Shown: positions 35,001-44,936, counted from the first letter of the stretch. The stretch is 64,000 nt of DNA from Tritrichomonas musculus (GCA_039105265.1 JAPFFF010000068.1:124001-188000); one strand, 5' to 3'. The notes: generated from the sequence alone by a model not told the origin. A program made the numbers and translations.

Positions 35001-38000
35001 TCTAAATATTCGAATTGAGCACTTGGTGTTGAACCCCAACTTTTACGATCTTCATAATTAAAAACTTTCTTATATTTTGTTTCTAAGTCTTTGATTTTAA
35101 TCATAATTTTCAAAAAATTGAGAACATTATTTACTTTATATTTTTGTTCTTTCTCAATATCTTCTAATTTCTTTGCAGTATCTTTATATTTGTCTTCATA
35201 TTCATTATAGAGACCGTTTATATTTGTTGAAGTCTTTAATTGATTTTGATTTGTTTCATATCTCTCTAATTCTCTTTGCATTTTACTAATATCTTCCGAA
35301 TTTTCTCCATAATCTTTTTCATTAAAATCTTTATCTAATTTTTGTAATTTGAGTTTCAATATTTTGTAATTCATCATATTCAAACAACCCGTAGAATCAG
35401 TCTTATATTTGGTAACGATATCTTGAACTGATAATTTTTCTGTATTAAATCTTCTATTATATTCATCTAATGTGTTTTTGAAGTTAGGAAGTGTATAATA
35501 ATATGTATTATAAATTCGAAAGAACTCATCAAATTTTTCTATTTGATCTTTTTTGGATAAATTTGAAGACCATGTATCATCTGGAAAATCTTCCTCGAAT
35601 TTCTTTTTTCTATTTTCGAATACAATTTCTTCATAGACTTTATCAATATTTCCGTCATATTTTTTATGAACTTCTTCCCATTTATGCAATTGATCTTTCG
35701 GTTCTTGATAACGATTCCAATGTTCTACTTCTGGCATTAATTTTTCCCATTTTGGTTTAATATCTCTTGTTTCTTTCATCTTCAAATCGAAAAATTTATA
35801 TCTTTCTTTTTCATTTTTGAATGTGTTCATCTTTGTATCTGGTTTCAATCCTACTTCTTCACAAAACGCTTTGTATTCTGATTCCCAAATTTCATTTTGC
35901 AAATATCGTCTAGCGTCTAACACATCATCATCTGGATTATCAGAATCAATATATCTATTAAATAAATCATCTATAGAAACTTCTTGTTTTTGATTGACTA
36001 ATAGTCTCTGAATGTCACCATCAATCCGAAATTTCTCATATCGTTTTATGTAATTATTGATTTTATTAGCTAATTTTGCATTTGTTACTTGATAATTAGT
36101 TTCGAAATTTGGATATTCTTTCCCTGTAAATTTTCCCCAAATTTTCGTTAAAATTTTATAATAAACAATATCTTTATTGTACTTATCATCGATCATCATT
36201 TGTTCTATTGTTGGAAGAGTCGAATCAACGTTCTCTTTTGCATAATCATACCATTTTCGAACTTCACTATCCCAAAGTATTGAATTTTTCTTTATATCAA
36301 TTTCACTCTTTTTATTCTCTAAAGCTTTCAAATATGTTTCCCATTTTCCATCAAAATTTTTAGGGAAATTCTCTTTTGACAACTGATAAGTAGTTTCTAG
36401 TTCATGTTCTAACAATACACATTTCATTGCATTTGTACAATTTATATAACTTCCATAAAGTCGTTTAATATCAGTAACATCATGATGTGAATGTTTAATA
36501 TCATTATATTGATTTAATAATTGTTGAAAACTTACTGATTGAAATGCCGTATCATCTTTTGAGACATTATTAAAAATCTCTTTCAATTTTGTTATACCGG
36601 CTAAAGATATTGGTACATCTTTTATATCATTATTATCTGACGTAATTGCATTTATTTTTCCAACATATGTCCAATATTCTAAATAAATTTTTGCTGATTG
36701 AACATTATCTTTAAACTTTTTCACTAACCATAAATGATTTAGAGTGTCTTGACCCGACTCTGCATTATAACAATTTAATTTTATTTGTAATTCATTATCT
36801 ACTTTATAATCTTTATAATTTTTCAATAACTTTTCAATTTCATGAATATGTGCTAATTTTTGATCGTTATTTGGATCTGTTTCTTTTATTGAATAATCTT
36901 CTTGAAATTCTTCACGATATTTCTCTAATAAATAGTGATATTTTAAATCTATTTTTGCTGATTCATAATCTAATCCATATTTGATTTTACATTGATTAAT
37001 TGTTTGAGTTGATCTATCGTCGGAATGATTTGATCGATAATCAGAATGAATTTTCAAAAAGGCTGGTGAATTCCAAGAAGCTGTGTTCTCATCTTCAATT
37101 TTTGAAACAAAATTTAATAACCAATTTAATCTTGATGTTAAATCTTTTTCGTCAATATCGTGATATGGAGCAAAATTTACATCTCCTCTCGGTAATTCTT
37201 CGTCTTCATTTCTTCCGAGAGCCACCAATAATGTTTTCTTATTTTTCTCAATTTCTAAATATTTCATTGCATCAGCTGGTTTTTCAAATTCATCTTTCAA
37301 ATCTTCATAACTCTTTTTTGAATTTATTCGACCTTCATTTTGATATCTTTCTAATGTTGATTTCACATTTGAATTTTCCCAATCATCATTCTTTTTACGA
37401 TAATCTTCCGCGGCTAAAATAATATTATTGTATTCTGTTGAAACATTTGAATTATTAGTATTTGAATCAGGTATATATCTTTTTCCAACGAATTGTTGGT
37501 AATATTTCTTAGCTAATGGAATTAAATAATTTTTATACATTTTGTCTTCATCCCATGAAAAATCATATTTCAACCCTGTTTTATTTTCCTCTTTCAATGC
37601 TTCTAGATAAAAAACATGATTTCGAAAATCAGTGTTTGATTCCCAATTTGATTTTGAATTTGAAAAATTGGTAACACTTGATTGAATATTATTTAAAAAT
37701 GTAGATTGATTGACTGCATCACCTTGATTCACAACTGTTTGTAAAAATGAATTAATATCTGAATATTTTTGACTTCCATTCATATTTTCGATTTCTTGAT
37801 TTCCTTCATAAGCTGCGAAGAATTGTAAACATCTATTCAAATCTCCATAAAATTTTCCAAATAAATAATACAACGCTGATTGTTCAGAACCTCCAAATTT
37901 ATTTTTGTATTTTGTTAAATAAGGTAATAAAGTTGGATTCCCTACCCATTGTCGACTATAAATCGGATAATATTGACTATAAAAATTGTTTAACGCTTGA

Positions 38001-41000
38001 TAAGCCGATTCAATTGTTCCACCATTTCTAACAATATAATTCTTTAAATTTACCTCTTCATGAGGATTAACATTTGCCCAAAATTGATAACCCGGAGTTA
38101 ATTTTAAAATCGCATTTCTTGCCTTATAATTATCGCCAAATTCAGTTCTCCAATCTTCAGCACTTTTGAAATCATTTGGAAAATGTGGTTTCCATACTTC
38201 ACGAATAGCTCTTTCTAAACTATCATTGAATTCCACAGAATTAATTTTTGATTGAATTTGATTACGTAAAGACTGTGTTAATTTAAGAATATCATCTGTT
38301 GGACGAGCAGTTGCAAAAATTCTTTCAGCAGTTAATTTTTCGTGATCTGGAGCAATCTCATTATATTCATTCAAAGCTAGATTGAAATTCCGATCTGTTT
38401 TAATTGATCGATAAAGTGGCTCTTTTCTTAGAAATTCTTTTTGTAATTTATCCAATGCTTTGAATATATTTGAATGATATTGAGCATGATCCCAAGTGGC
38501 AGGCATTGTGTTTGGAGGATACATTAATCTTATTTGTTGATACATCATTTCACCTTGCAAATATGCATAAAATTTAGCTCCGTCTTCCTCAAATTTGTCT
38601 TCTTGAATATATGACCATTCACTTTGAGGGAAAATGTCTGGATATGTATTTGATAAATAAACTTTCAACTCATCAATTTTTATATTATCTTCTGGTGACA
38701 TTTGACCAAAATTTGATCTCATTAACAAATTCAAATTTGAACTCTCTCGATTGCTCTTATAAAAATTATCAAAATCGACTCTTGTTTGAAACTGACTCCA
38801 ATTTTTTCCAAAACCAATATATCTCGTCTTTGCATCAATAAATTTATCAACATCTTCAACTCTATCACAATGACCAACAATTTCTTTAATTAATGTTTCT
38901 TTTTCAACCGAGTTTCTTCCTTGACAATATTGATCAATTTTCAATCGAAAATTACTATCACTCAATATCGCATTTCTTTTTTGTTTCAATAATTCTAATT
39001 CTTCTCTCATTTTTTGATTTTGTTGGTTTTCAGGCTCATTTGTAATTTTCAGAAGATTCAAAGGATTATATTCAATTATTTCTAAACGAACTTCATATTC
39101 CTCAGCTAATTCAAATAAACGTGGAACTTCATGACCCGCATCTTGAAATGTTTTCATTCCTAAATAGATATTACTTATATTTTGAGAATTCCATTTTCTA
39201 AATAATTCTCCCATTTTCTTAAATTGAGGTAATAACGATTGTAATTTTGCTTCTAATTGTGAATAATTTCGGTTAACTTCAGGATAAGATCGGAATAACA
39301 ATTCAATTACTTTTTCATTAATATACGAATTATCGAAATCTGGAAATGCTGATTGAAAACACTCAGTCAATTTATTATTAACATTTTGTATAAGATTTCC
39401 TGTTTCTCTATTTTTTTGTTGAATATGAGCTTTTATTGCGTTAATTTGTTGATTAATTGGGCGATTTGAAAGTTCTCGAATAATATCATTCCATTTCGCC
39501 TGTGTATATTCTTGACCGTATGCTTCTCGAAATGAATCCTCTAAACTATATAATTCTTTACGATCTTTCAGGGCTTTTAATGTTTCTGTCTTCGAATTTA
39601 TTTTTTCATTGATATTTGATAAAACTGTATCTTGATTGTAAGTTGTTGCCACTTTGTTCAATATATGTTGAAGAATTGATGCTGAATCAATTTCTTTATT
39701 CAAGAATTGATATTTTTGTACATAAATTCTTTCCAAATTCTGAATTTTTGTTTGAATTAATTGTTCTTTTGTTTCCCAATTTCTTACCCATTCATTGAAT
39801 TTTCTATCTCTCTCCTGAATATTTTCAATATCTAAAATCGGTTTCACCTCTGTATCACGAATTCCCTCAACAGTAAATGGTCGACCAGAATTTGATATTA
39901 AACGATGAATTTGATTTCCATAATGATTTATTTGTTGATCTTTTGCATTTGCTTCTCGGCTTTCCATATCATTTTTCAGTTCATTAAATAGATTTTCACC
40001 ATTTTGAGGAGTTGATTGAACTTGATTAATAAAACTTTGTTTGACAGCGGTTAGATTCACTTTTTCAACACTTGATACAATTCCATGAATAAAATTAATA
40101 TTTTCAATCTTTGTTCCAATTTCATTATTGAATCTCTGAATCCAATTTGTAACTGCTGAATTTCGCCTTTGCAGTAATTCTCTACCTAACTCAGATAAAT
40201 AACTGTCTTTATTTTGACTTGATAGATATTCTGCATATTTTGTTCTAATTTCTTCGTCTGTTGATACAATACCATTATTATCATACAATTGTCGAATTCT
40301 TTGAGTTATTGCTTGTTCGTTATGATGATCTAAATAATCTTGTGAATCCTCTTTAATATTTTGTAACTCTTCACCTTTCTGTTCATTTCTCAAATTATCA
40401 CCATTTACATAATTTTCAATTAATCTTGTTCTTTCTGAATTCATATCATTTTGATTTATTCTTTCAGCTCTTACTAGATTTTCAATTGTTATAGTTATTG
40501 TTTCCATTCGATTATTTTTAATTGTACTCCACCTTCTGAACTCATTTTGAATTTGCGATTTCACACCACCTTCTTTATTGAATTTATTTTCCATTTTATC
40601 TCTTCTGCTACGAGTATTTCGATCATTAAATTCATCATCATTTGTCCAATATTGATGAGCTAATTCTTGAATATATTTCTCTGAAAAATTGAATGCTCCC
40701 AAAACTCTTCGAATTTCTGCATAAGTTTTATTTCCATATTCTTGAAAATCATGATAGAATTCATTTTGAAATGTCTTTGTATCAATAAATTCTCTTAATG
40801 CATTTTTTGTTGGATATTCTTGATAAACCATTTGATTTATCCAACTATCTTTATCCGGTCCTAAGTTTTCATGTTGAGATCCTATCTCCCAAAGTTTTCC
40901 AAGTTTCCCTTTCAAATCATTCAATTGTCCATTCCATTCATTTCTCATCTGATTTACTGATCTTTCTGATTGCTCTGTAAAACCTCTTCCATTCAATTCA

Positions 41001-43375
41001 TCTACTGATTCCTGATCTGTTATTTGATCATTTGTTCCTAATGACCATTTTAAATAAGCTCTCATATATTCAATCATTATTATCCAATACATTTCTGGAT
41101 AAGCTTTTGTTAATTGTGCGGTTATTTCACTTGGTTGTTTTATTGAATTCATATTTATATTATGAAATTCTCTATCAATTATACTCATAAATTGATTTAT
41201 TTCAATATTGTCTTTATTAAAAAATGGATTTTCATCTTGAAGAACCTGTAAATAACGTTGCCAAGTGTCTCTTTGTTCGATTCTTGTTTGAGCTAAAAAT
41301 CTTTCCCATTGATTATCGTTATTTCCTCTTTCTTGATCCGTTGACCCTTGATTCAATTCTTGTTCAGGTAATTGTATTGGTTGAACCCCTTCTTCTAAAA
41401 TTTCTTGATTTTCTGCTTCATTTTGAATTTCTTGTTCTTCAGCTTTTGCCTCATCTAACCAAATTTTTTCTCTTTTTTTTATTTTTTCAGCAATCCATTG
41501 TTTGTGCATCATGTTAATAATATCTGGGTTATTTGCATACAATTCCTCCATTGATACTTGAGTTTCCCATAACTTGTCATTTGCAATCATAAATAACGTT
41601 TGATCCTGGTCAAGATTGGGTTCAGATGATAAAAATGTTTGTAACTCTTGTTTTATGTCTTTATCTAAATTTGAAAACATTTGTGGTAATAAATCTATCA
41701 CTTTATCCAAACCTATTTCACCAGTATATGCTTTCATTAAACACAAATTATATGCAGTTTCACCAATTATTCGACGATAAGCTTGATTTTTATCATTTTT
41801 GTTGTAACTATTCATTATATTTTCTATTGCTTTTGACGAGTATGGATATTGTCTAAATTGCTCAACACAATTTTTTATTCGGGTATCTTCTGGAGTTTTC
41901 GTATCATGAATGTAATCTTGGATAACATACCAAATATTCAAATGTAATAAGGCAACATTTCTTTCGTCTGTACTTCCTTTCATTAAAGCTGCACCTCTTT
42001 CTGGATTGATTTCCGCAATTTCTTGAATTAACATGGTACAAATTGTTGTGTATCTATCATCGATATCAACCCCTTTCTTGTCGACTATTTCTTCCAACAT
42101 TTTCATTTGATCTTGTACGTTATCAGGTGATATCGGGGTGCATTCTAATGTTAACTTTTCCATTAATAATTTCTCACAAAGATCTTTGATATCTTTTTGT
42201 CGTGCCATTGAATGAATCACTTTTTGTCTGAGTTGTGCCTTAAATGTCCATTGATCTTGTTCGTTATTCCAAAGTAATACTTTTTGCAAAATAAAGTTTC
42301 TCGTTTCATCCCATTTATCACCATAAACCAGGTCATTATAATTGGTTACATTAAACTTTTCACAATCAGTTAATAAAATATTCAAATATTGTGAAAAGAC
42401 TGAAGGATCAAACCAGTTTTTATTTTCAAAATGAATATATTTTATTAAAGCAACTGTGAATAAAGTTTGAACATTTTCATGATTTTTTTCCAAATTTTGT
42501 AAAACTGTTAGAATTCCTTTTAGATTATTCAATACATACATTGCACCGTCTTGTTCAGCTCCTGCTAAAGATATATAATCATCTGCTCGAATGTCCATTC
42601 TTTCTTTCGGAAGGAATCGGAATTGACGTTGTTCATTTGTTCCTTTATTTTCATATATTATTGTTCTTGATATTTTTGAATTTAACGCATCACAAACCTC
42701 AAAAATTGCGTCTGAATTCAATAAACTTATTAAAACCTGTTTATTCAATTCGCCCCAAGATTGTTGAATAAATGCTTTGTAAAATCTCATATAAAGAGGA
42801 TTGTAAGGTTTCCCACTAAATGAATAAATATAGAGATCCCCTAATTGAAAAGTTGCATCGAAAGCTTGATCTAACTTTCTTCCTGGGTCCATATGAAACG
42901 CGTGTTGAACCAATTCATACAATTCTCTTGTTTCTTTATAATTCAAACATATATCATAATCTGTTGGATCAACTGGCAAATAATGACTTCTATCAAATTT
43001 AATAAATAATTCCTCAAATTTATCCGATTTTTTCTTTTTGATATCTTTTATCGAATTCATCAAATCTCCTCTTTTTTGTTGATATTCGGCATTTACATTA
43101 TCTAATGTTAATCCAAGAGTATCACCAAGATGAAGTTCTTTTAAAGCTAACATTTCTATCATTAAATGAGTATATAAAATTAATTCATTTGTTTCCTCTA
43201 TTGTATTTGGATTTTCTGTAAAATATTGATGAATTGTTTGTATATTTGGTTCATCAATTTCAACTTCCTGACAAATTCTAATTAAAAATTCAAATTCTTT
43301 CTTTGCATCTTGATCTTTAAAAGTAACCGAAATTCCTTGATATTCATAAGATATACTTAGAGTTTGATTTGTCAT
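32018..43375 (-). CDS. giant 3785-residue structural-type protein
   Basis: A single open frame of 11.4 kb, about a quarter of Element A. Residues 1 to about 3430 are charged, helical and rich in Asn, Lys, Glu and Tyr, with recurring short Trp/Tyr-containing helical patterns. A flexible tail follows, with a poly-Thr tract near 3465 and Lys-rich blocks (KPTINTKAKSSKQFKKQK) near 3640. No enzymatic motif is visible. Large helical repeat proteins serve as tegument, tape-measure or internal scaffold components in other viruses. Its presence with the structural genes suggests such a role, but this is inference. An uninterrupted frame of this length indicates recent insertion or strong selection. Confidence 0.75.
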   Translation of the reverse strand: MTNQTLSISYEYQGISVTFKDQDAKKEFEFLIRICQEVEIDEPNIQTIHQYFTENPNTIEETNELILYTHLMIEMLALKELHLGDTLGLTLDNVNAEYQQKRGDLMNSIKDIKKKKSDKFEELFIKFDRSHYLPVDPTDYDICLNYKETRELYELVQHAFHMDPGRKLDQAFDATFQLGDLYIYSFSGKPYNPLYMRFYKAFIQQSWGELNKQVLISLLNSDAIFEVCDALNSKISRTIIYENKGTNEQRQFRFLPKERMDIRADDYISLAGAEQDGAMYVLNNLKGILTVLQNLEKNHENVQTLFTVALIKYIHFENKNWFDPSVFSQYLNILLTDCEKFNVTNYNDLVYGDKWDETRNFILQKVLLWNNEQDQWTFKAQLRQKVIHSMARQKDIKDLCEKLLMEKLTLECTPISPDNVQDQMKMLEEIVDKKGVDIDDRYTTICTMLIQEIAEINPERGAALMKGSTDERNVALLHLNIWYVIQDYIHDTKTPEDTRIKNCVEQFRQYPYSSKAIENIMNSYNKNDKNQAYRRIIGETAYNLCLMKAYTGEIGLDKVIDLLPQMFSNLDKDIKQELQTFLSSEPNLDQDQTLFMIANDKLWETQVSMEELYANNPDIINMMHKQWIAEKIKKREKIWLDEAKAEEQEIQNEAENQEILEEGVQPIQLPEQELNQGSTDQERGNNDNQWERFLAQTRIEQRDTWQRYLQVLQDENPFFNKDNIEINQFMSIIDREFHNINMNSIKQPSEITAQLTKAYPEMYWIIMIEYMRAYLKWSLGTNDQITDQESVDELNGRGFTEQSERSVNQMRNEWNGQLNDLKGKLGKLWEIGSQHENLGPDKDSWINQMVYQEYPTKNALREFIDTKTFQNEFYHDFQEYGNKTYAEIRRVLGAFNFSEKYIQELAHQYWTNDDEFNDRNTRSRRDKMENKFNKEGGVKSQIQNEFRRWSTIKNNRMETITITIENLVRAERINQNDMNSERTRLIENYVNGDNLRNEQKGEELQNIKEDSQDYLDHHNEQAITQRIRQLYDNNGIVSTDEEIRTKYAEYLSSQNKDSYLSELGRELLQRRNSAVTNWIQRFNNEIGTKIENINFIHGIVSSVEKVNLTAVKQSFINQVQSTPQNGENLFNELKNDMESREANAKDQQINHYGNQIHRLISNSGRPFTVEGIRDTEVKPILDIENIQERDRKFNEWVRNWETKEQLIQTKIQNLERIYVQKYQFLNKEIDSASILQHILNKVATTYNQDTVLSNINEKINSKTETLKALKDRKELYSLEDSFREAYGQEYTQAKWNDIIRELSNRPINQQINAIKAHIQQKNRETGNLIQNVNNKLTECFQSAFPDFDNSYINEKVIELLFRSYPEVNRNYSQLEAKLQSLLPQFKKMGELFRKWNSQNISNIYLGMKTFQDAGHEVPRLFELAEEYEVRLEIIEYNPLNLLKITNEPENQQNQKMREELELLKQKRNAILSDSNFRLKIDQYCQGRNSVEKETLIKEIVGHCDRVEDVDKFIDAKTRYIGFGKNWSQFQTRVDFDNFYKSNRESSNLNLLMRSNFGQMSPEDNIKIDELKVYLSNTYPDIFPQSEWSYIQEDKFEEDGAKFYAYLQGEMMYQQIRLMYPPNTMPATWDHAQYHSNIFKALDKLQKEFLRKEPLYRSIKTDRNFNLALNEYNEIAPDHEKLTAERIFATARPTDDILKLTQSLRNQIQSKINSVEFNDSLERAIREVWKPHFPNDFKSAEDWRTEFGDNYKARNAILKLTPGYQFWANVNPHEEVNLKNYIVRNGGTIESAYQALNNFYSQYYPIYSRQWVGNPTLLPYLTKYKNKFGGSEQSALYYLFGKFYGDLNRCLQFFAAYEGNQEIENMNGSQKYSDINSFLQTVVNQGDAVNQSTFLNNIQSSVTNFSNSKSNWESNTDFRNHVFYLEALKEENKTGLKYDFSWDEDKMYKNYLIPLAKKYYQQFVGKRYIPDSNTNNSNVSTEYNNIILAAEDYRKKNDDWENSNVKSTLERYQNEGRINSKKSYEDLKDEFEKPADAMKYLEIEKNKKTLLVALGRNEDEELPRGDVNFAPYHDIDEKDLTSRLNWLLNFVSKIEDENTASWNSPAFLKIHSDYRSNHSDDRSTQTINQCKIKYGLDYESAKIDLKYHYLLEKYREEFQEDYSIKETDPNNDQKLAHIHEIEKLLKNYKDYKVDNELQIKLNCYNAESGQDTLNHLWLVKKFKDNVQSAKIYLEYWTYVGKINAITSDNNDIKDVPISLAGITKLKEIFNNVSKDDTAFQSVSFQQLLNQYNDIKHSHHDVTDIKRLYGSYINCTNAMKCVLLEHELETTYQLSKENFPKNFDGKWETYLKALENKKSEIDIKKNSILWDSEVRKWYDYAKENVDSTLPTIEQMMIDDKYNKDIVYYKILTKIWGKFTGKEYPNFETNYQVTNAKLANKINNYIKRYEKFRIDGDIQRLLVNQKQEVSIDDLFNRYIDSDNPDDDVLDARRYLQNEIWESEYKAFCEEVGLKPDTKMNTFKNEKERYKFFDLKMKETRDIKPKWEKLMPEVEHWNRYQEPKDQLHKWEEVHKKYDGNIDKVYEEIVFENRKKKFEEDFPDDTWSSNLSKKDQIEKFDEFFRIYNTYYYTLPNFKNTLDEYNRRFNTEKLSVQDIVTKYKTDSTGCLNMMNYKILKLKLQKLDKDFNEKDYGENSEDISKMQRELERYETNQNQLKTSTNINGLYNEYEDKYKDTAKKLEDIEKEQKYKVNNVLNFLKIMIKIKDLETKYKKVFNYEDRKSWGSTPSAQFEYLEKIEKRYQKEKEKLDSFRGIDKLVDLYNDSHGLTGDNVKSIDDIFAENEYHCYKTYQTLLLTKYNYLNPKAPKDDSYTGSPKKFCEELEKEISEIERVYDKFKGKDGWMKLSLDEREKIIQNYKDEDTGNYKIELQGELQKYKKIFNLDFPIDSTIKQWNKEGRDIKYLKNYLAYVNKYSENNEYHELINKYNSKNKDKPIPAEYFTPYDKMKYATLEPLRQRYETAFGMDITINQMMQYAKYLKTTYGVNWRVQDENLDFDFNIAKIANKANIVWREYENYLGHTKKNRVDFDTAIKSYKTQNGIGTLTIQDMKQFIKEVKDLSKKSKTDSKNKLIDSIDSINKNKDKDHQISTDMLEKLSVNSDNLDALQTIIEFIPDYENHFNKKVNPNDLNSFHEDPKNPNWIHVLEKIAFLPLIDDHNSIEKKNGKMSRDSVESVVKKYILNKDPTNPLKDSDVKIDHIRPAYEEYKKEVTKEKEEYFKTMLSEYHKHTDDSSETYQNLVQLYPNLDDLERYLKLNRYIFKTNKIYKQLKEHYKKEHTPLKYSDYQDKPVNNLEPTIIILQNLEKEAQKEWDEEKKKDDKEKEHKKKVELKLSDLNSMRRKVGLTEIGFERYKNMETDTALSDINNMMNEARQKESEKNSNNNTSVGIGGALRNNFIGTTMNKPAATTTPATTTTTTTTTTDTNTMPTINDGSEKKEESVWSKNYEGGITSLIQQSAKGISIRSLLMEQQKKNKLNGKTSIMSQFNENAPPKPVVPYSSNSNTNNLFSSKTTMTEEKETPIEKKPIVSPISEKPMTLTKIEPGKKINLLPTKVDQPEVVKTKNNMIQVLPRRGRKNLPLRFKAKEEMEQQQKAIEKVEEESEEVEIKPKKPTINTKAKSSKQFKKQKSERTKLLKKNSKAKKKKDDDDEVISEKSTIDKEDISKKKTKTKPLQRKVDAIVPKPTITPIPESIPKTITEEKPATEVKQIPKTSEIPSVIQNNPQLMKYFK

Positions 43376-43421
43376 TTTTTAAACAAATAAATAATTCAAA
43401 AAAGTTTAGCTAGTAAATGGT

Positions 43422-43832
43422 TTATTCATTTGAATCTTCTGGTTCCTTCAAATTTAGTGGGTCAACGAAGCAATCTCGTAACCCATCAACAAATTGATTC
43501 AATACTTGTGCTTTTGATTCCAATTGGACTTTCTTTTTTTCTTCTTCTTTTTTCAAATCGTCCAATTTATCTCGATTTTCATCAATTTTTAGCTCATTTT
43601 CAACCATCATTTCCCATATCGGATCGGACTTTGGATTTTTATCAATTTCATCATTTATATAGCCGTTTTCTTCGGTGAGCCTTCGATTTTCTGATTCCAG
43701 TCTTTCAATTGTTTTCATGTCGTCGTTTAATGAATCAGCTAATTCCAATAACCTTGTTGTATCATAAATAAAGCTGCGTACTGTCTTTCTGAAAACCTTA
43801 AGACTTTGCTTATCTTGCTTCCTGCTGTACAT
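43422..43832 (-). CDS. coiled-coil protein, unknown
   Basis: This 136-residue protein has a basic N-terminus (MYSRKQDKQSLKVFRK) and a long charged coiled coil (MKTIERLESENRRLTEENG), ending in an acidic tail. It is divergent from the gene at 44018 across a GC-richer promoter unlike the cassettes of Element A. It may be the last gene of Element A or a host gene beside it. Confidence 0.6.
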   Translation of the reverse strand: MYSRKQDKQSLKVFRKTVRSFIYDTTRLLELADSLNDDMKTIERLESENRRLTEENGYINDEIDKNPKSDPIWEMMVENELKIDENRDKLDDLKKEEEKKKVQLESKAQVLNQFVDGLRDCFVDPLNLKEPEDSNE

Positions 43833-44017
43833 GAAAAAAAGTGATGTGATGACCTAACGAGAAAAAATTAGATTTTTGGTAAACGGTCTCCACCCCTAAA
43901 CACCTAGGGGCACCTCTACAACAACTCGGGCACCCTGCAACACCTAGGGGCACCCCATAAGGGACCCAAATAAAAAATACGATTTTTCGTGCTCACCTCA
44001 TCACATCATTTTTACTT
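43833..44017. promoter_or_regulatory. symmetrical divergent promoter with 20-bp repeats
   Basis: Both ends carry TCATCACATCA followed by C or T and a T-run before the two start codons, so the arms mirror each other and contain TCACT/TCATT initiators. Between them, GGGGCACC or CGGGCACC occurs three times at 20-base spacing (43907, 43927, 43947), two of them inside AACACCTAGGGGCACC. The repeat block is distinctly GC-rich. Confidence 0.6.
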
Positions 44018-44500
44018 ATGTTCGCCATCTCCGAGTCCAACGTAGAGCCTACAGAGAACTACCCAATAGAGAACCTATCAGATCTTATCGATAAACACCC
44101 AGAAGATTTAGATTTAAATGAAGATGACTATATGTACCAGAGTTTATGCAAAATTGTAACAGCAAAAGATACACCATTCAATATTGGCCCAAAGCAAGAA
44201 TTTACCAGAAATTATTATCGTGAACTTCACAAATGCATCGAAATTCGACAAAAAATGTTTGAAACAACCCTTGATATAGTCAAATGTAAATTCAATTTCG
44301 ATGAAAATCTTTTTACGAGCATTTCTACCAGATTCTTTCAATTTTTCCCAAATACCACAATTGATTGGACCCTAATGGACCCTCAAAGAGGAATGTACCA
44401 ATTTCTAGATTCATATGCAGAGCATTTATTTAATAGAATAGGATTTTACACAAGATGGATATACTATCCAATTGAATGCCATGCAAACGATTGCCTTTAA
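44018..44500 (+). CDS. unknown 160-residue protein
   Basis: An acidic N-terminal third (LIDKHPEDLDLNEDDYMYQ) is followed by a helical, aromatic-rich part (CIEIRQKMFETTLDIVK, FLDSYAEHLFNRIGFYTRW). It is divergent from 43422 with a clear initiator-like TCATTTTTA just before the ATG. No family is recognised. Its base composition is nearer to balanced than that of Element A, so host origin is possible. Confidence 0.55.
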   Translation: MFAISESNVEPTENYPIENLSDLIDKHPEDLDLNEDDYMYQSLCKIVTAKDTPFNIGPKQEFTRNYYRELHKCIEIRQKMFETTLDIVKCKFNFDENLFTSISTRFFQFFPNTTIDWTLMDPQRGMYQFLDSYAEHLFNRIGFYTRWIYYPIECHANDCL

Positions 44501-44772
44501 GTAAACCACACAATTAACAACTTTTTCTATATCTTTTTTGATGTTAACGATACGGGGCCTCCTTCCTAGCAGAGCGTTGAGAGGAATCCTGAGAACAGCC
44601 CAGTGGAAGATCATTAATGGGAGTGGGGGATCATACCTGGCATAGCGGGGCTGGGGTCGCGGATGGGATATATTTGACGCGGTTTTTGAACGAAGTGCAA
44701 AAATCGTGGCAAATATATAACTACTTAAAGCGAATGCATAAATGCAAACCGAAAATAATTTTTAAAAAATTT

Positions 44773-44910
44773 TAATAACCGTCCGCAGATTCCAACTAAC
44801 GAATTAATTTTAATAACCGTCCGCAGATTCTGCAAATAACCGTTATATATAAATTAGAATCTGCTAACCGCTGCGGAACATTGAAATAAATAATAACCGT
44901 CCGCATATTC
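44773..44910 (+). repeat. three dispersed TAATAACCGTCCGCAGATTC copies
   Basis: Twenty-base copies lie at 44773-44792, 44811-44830 and 44891-44910, the last with one change. GCAGATTCT (44823) also has an inverted partner AGAATCTGC (near 44857), so a hairpin is possible. AACCG is the same core seen in the left-module promoters of Element A. Confidence 0.8.
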
Positions 44911-44936
44911 CGCATATATAGTGAAAATTTTAAAAA

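Larger units (their letters stand above)
200..43400. mobile_element. Element A: oversized Maverick/Polinton-family element
   Basis: The hallmarks are an rve-type integrase (564-1952), an SF3 helicase (2843-4546), a protein-primed family B polymerase (10055-13438), two tandem capsid-type proteins (26091-29745) and an A32-like ATPase (30575-31438). About 40 genes are packed with very short gaps on both strands. The length of about 43 kb is roughly twice that of typical Polintons. Long open frames, including one of 11.4 kb, imply recent insertion or continued selection. The element looks largely whole, with perhaps one or two breaks. Both ends are approximate: neither a terminal inverted repeat nor a target duplication could be identified by eye, and the right end may extend toward 45 kb. 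Confidence 0.75.

Noticed and set aside
37000-37422. Plus-strand 140-codon ORF over the giant gene
   Set aside because: Antisense shadow in AT-rich sequence, with no promoter motif and Leu/Phe/His-rich composition.
44546-44720. 5S rRNA or U1 snRNA in the GC-rich island
   Set aside because: Only short resemblances (CATACCTGGC, GGATGGGA) were noticed; no full-length stem arrangement could be built by eye. Kept only as an unexplained island.
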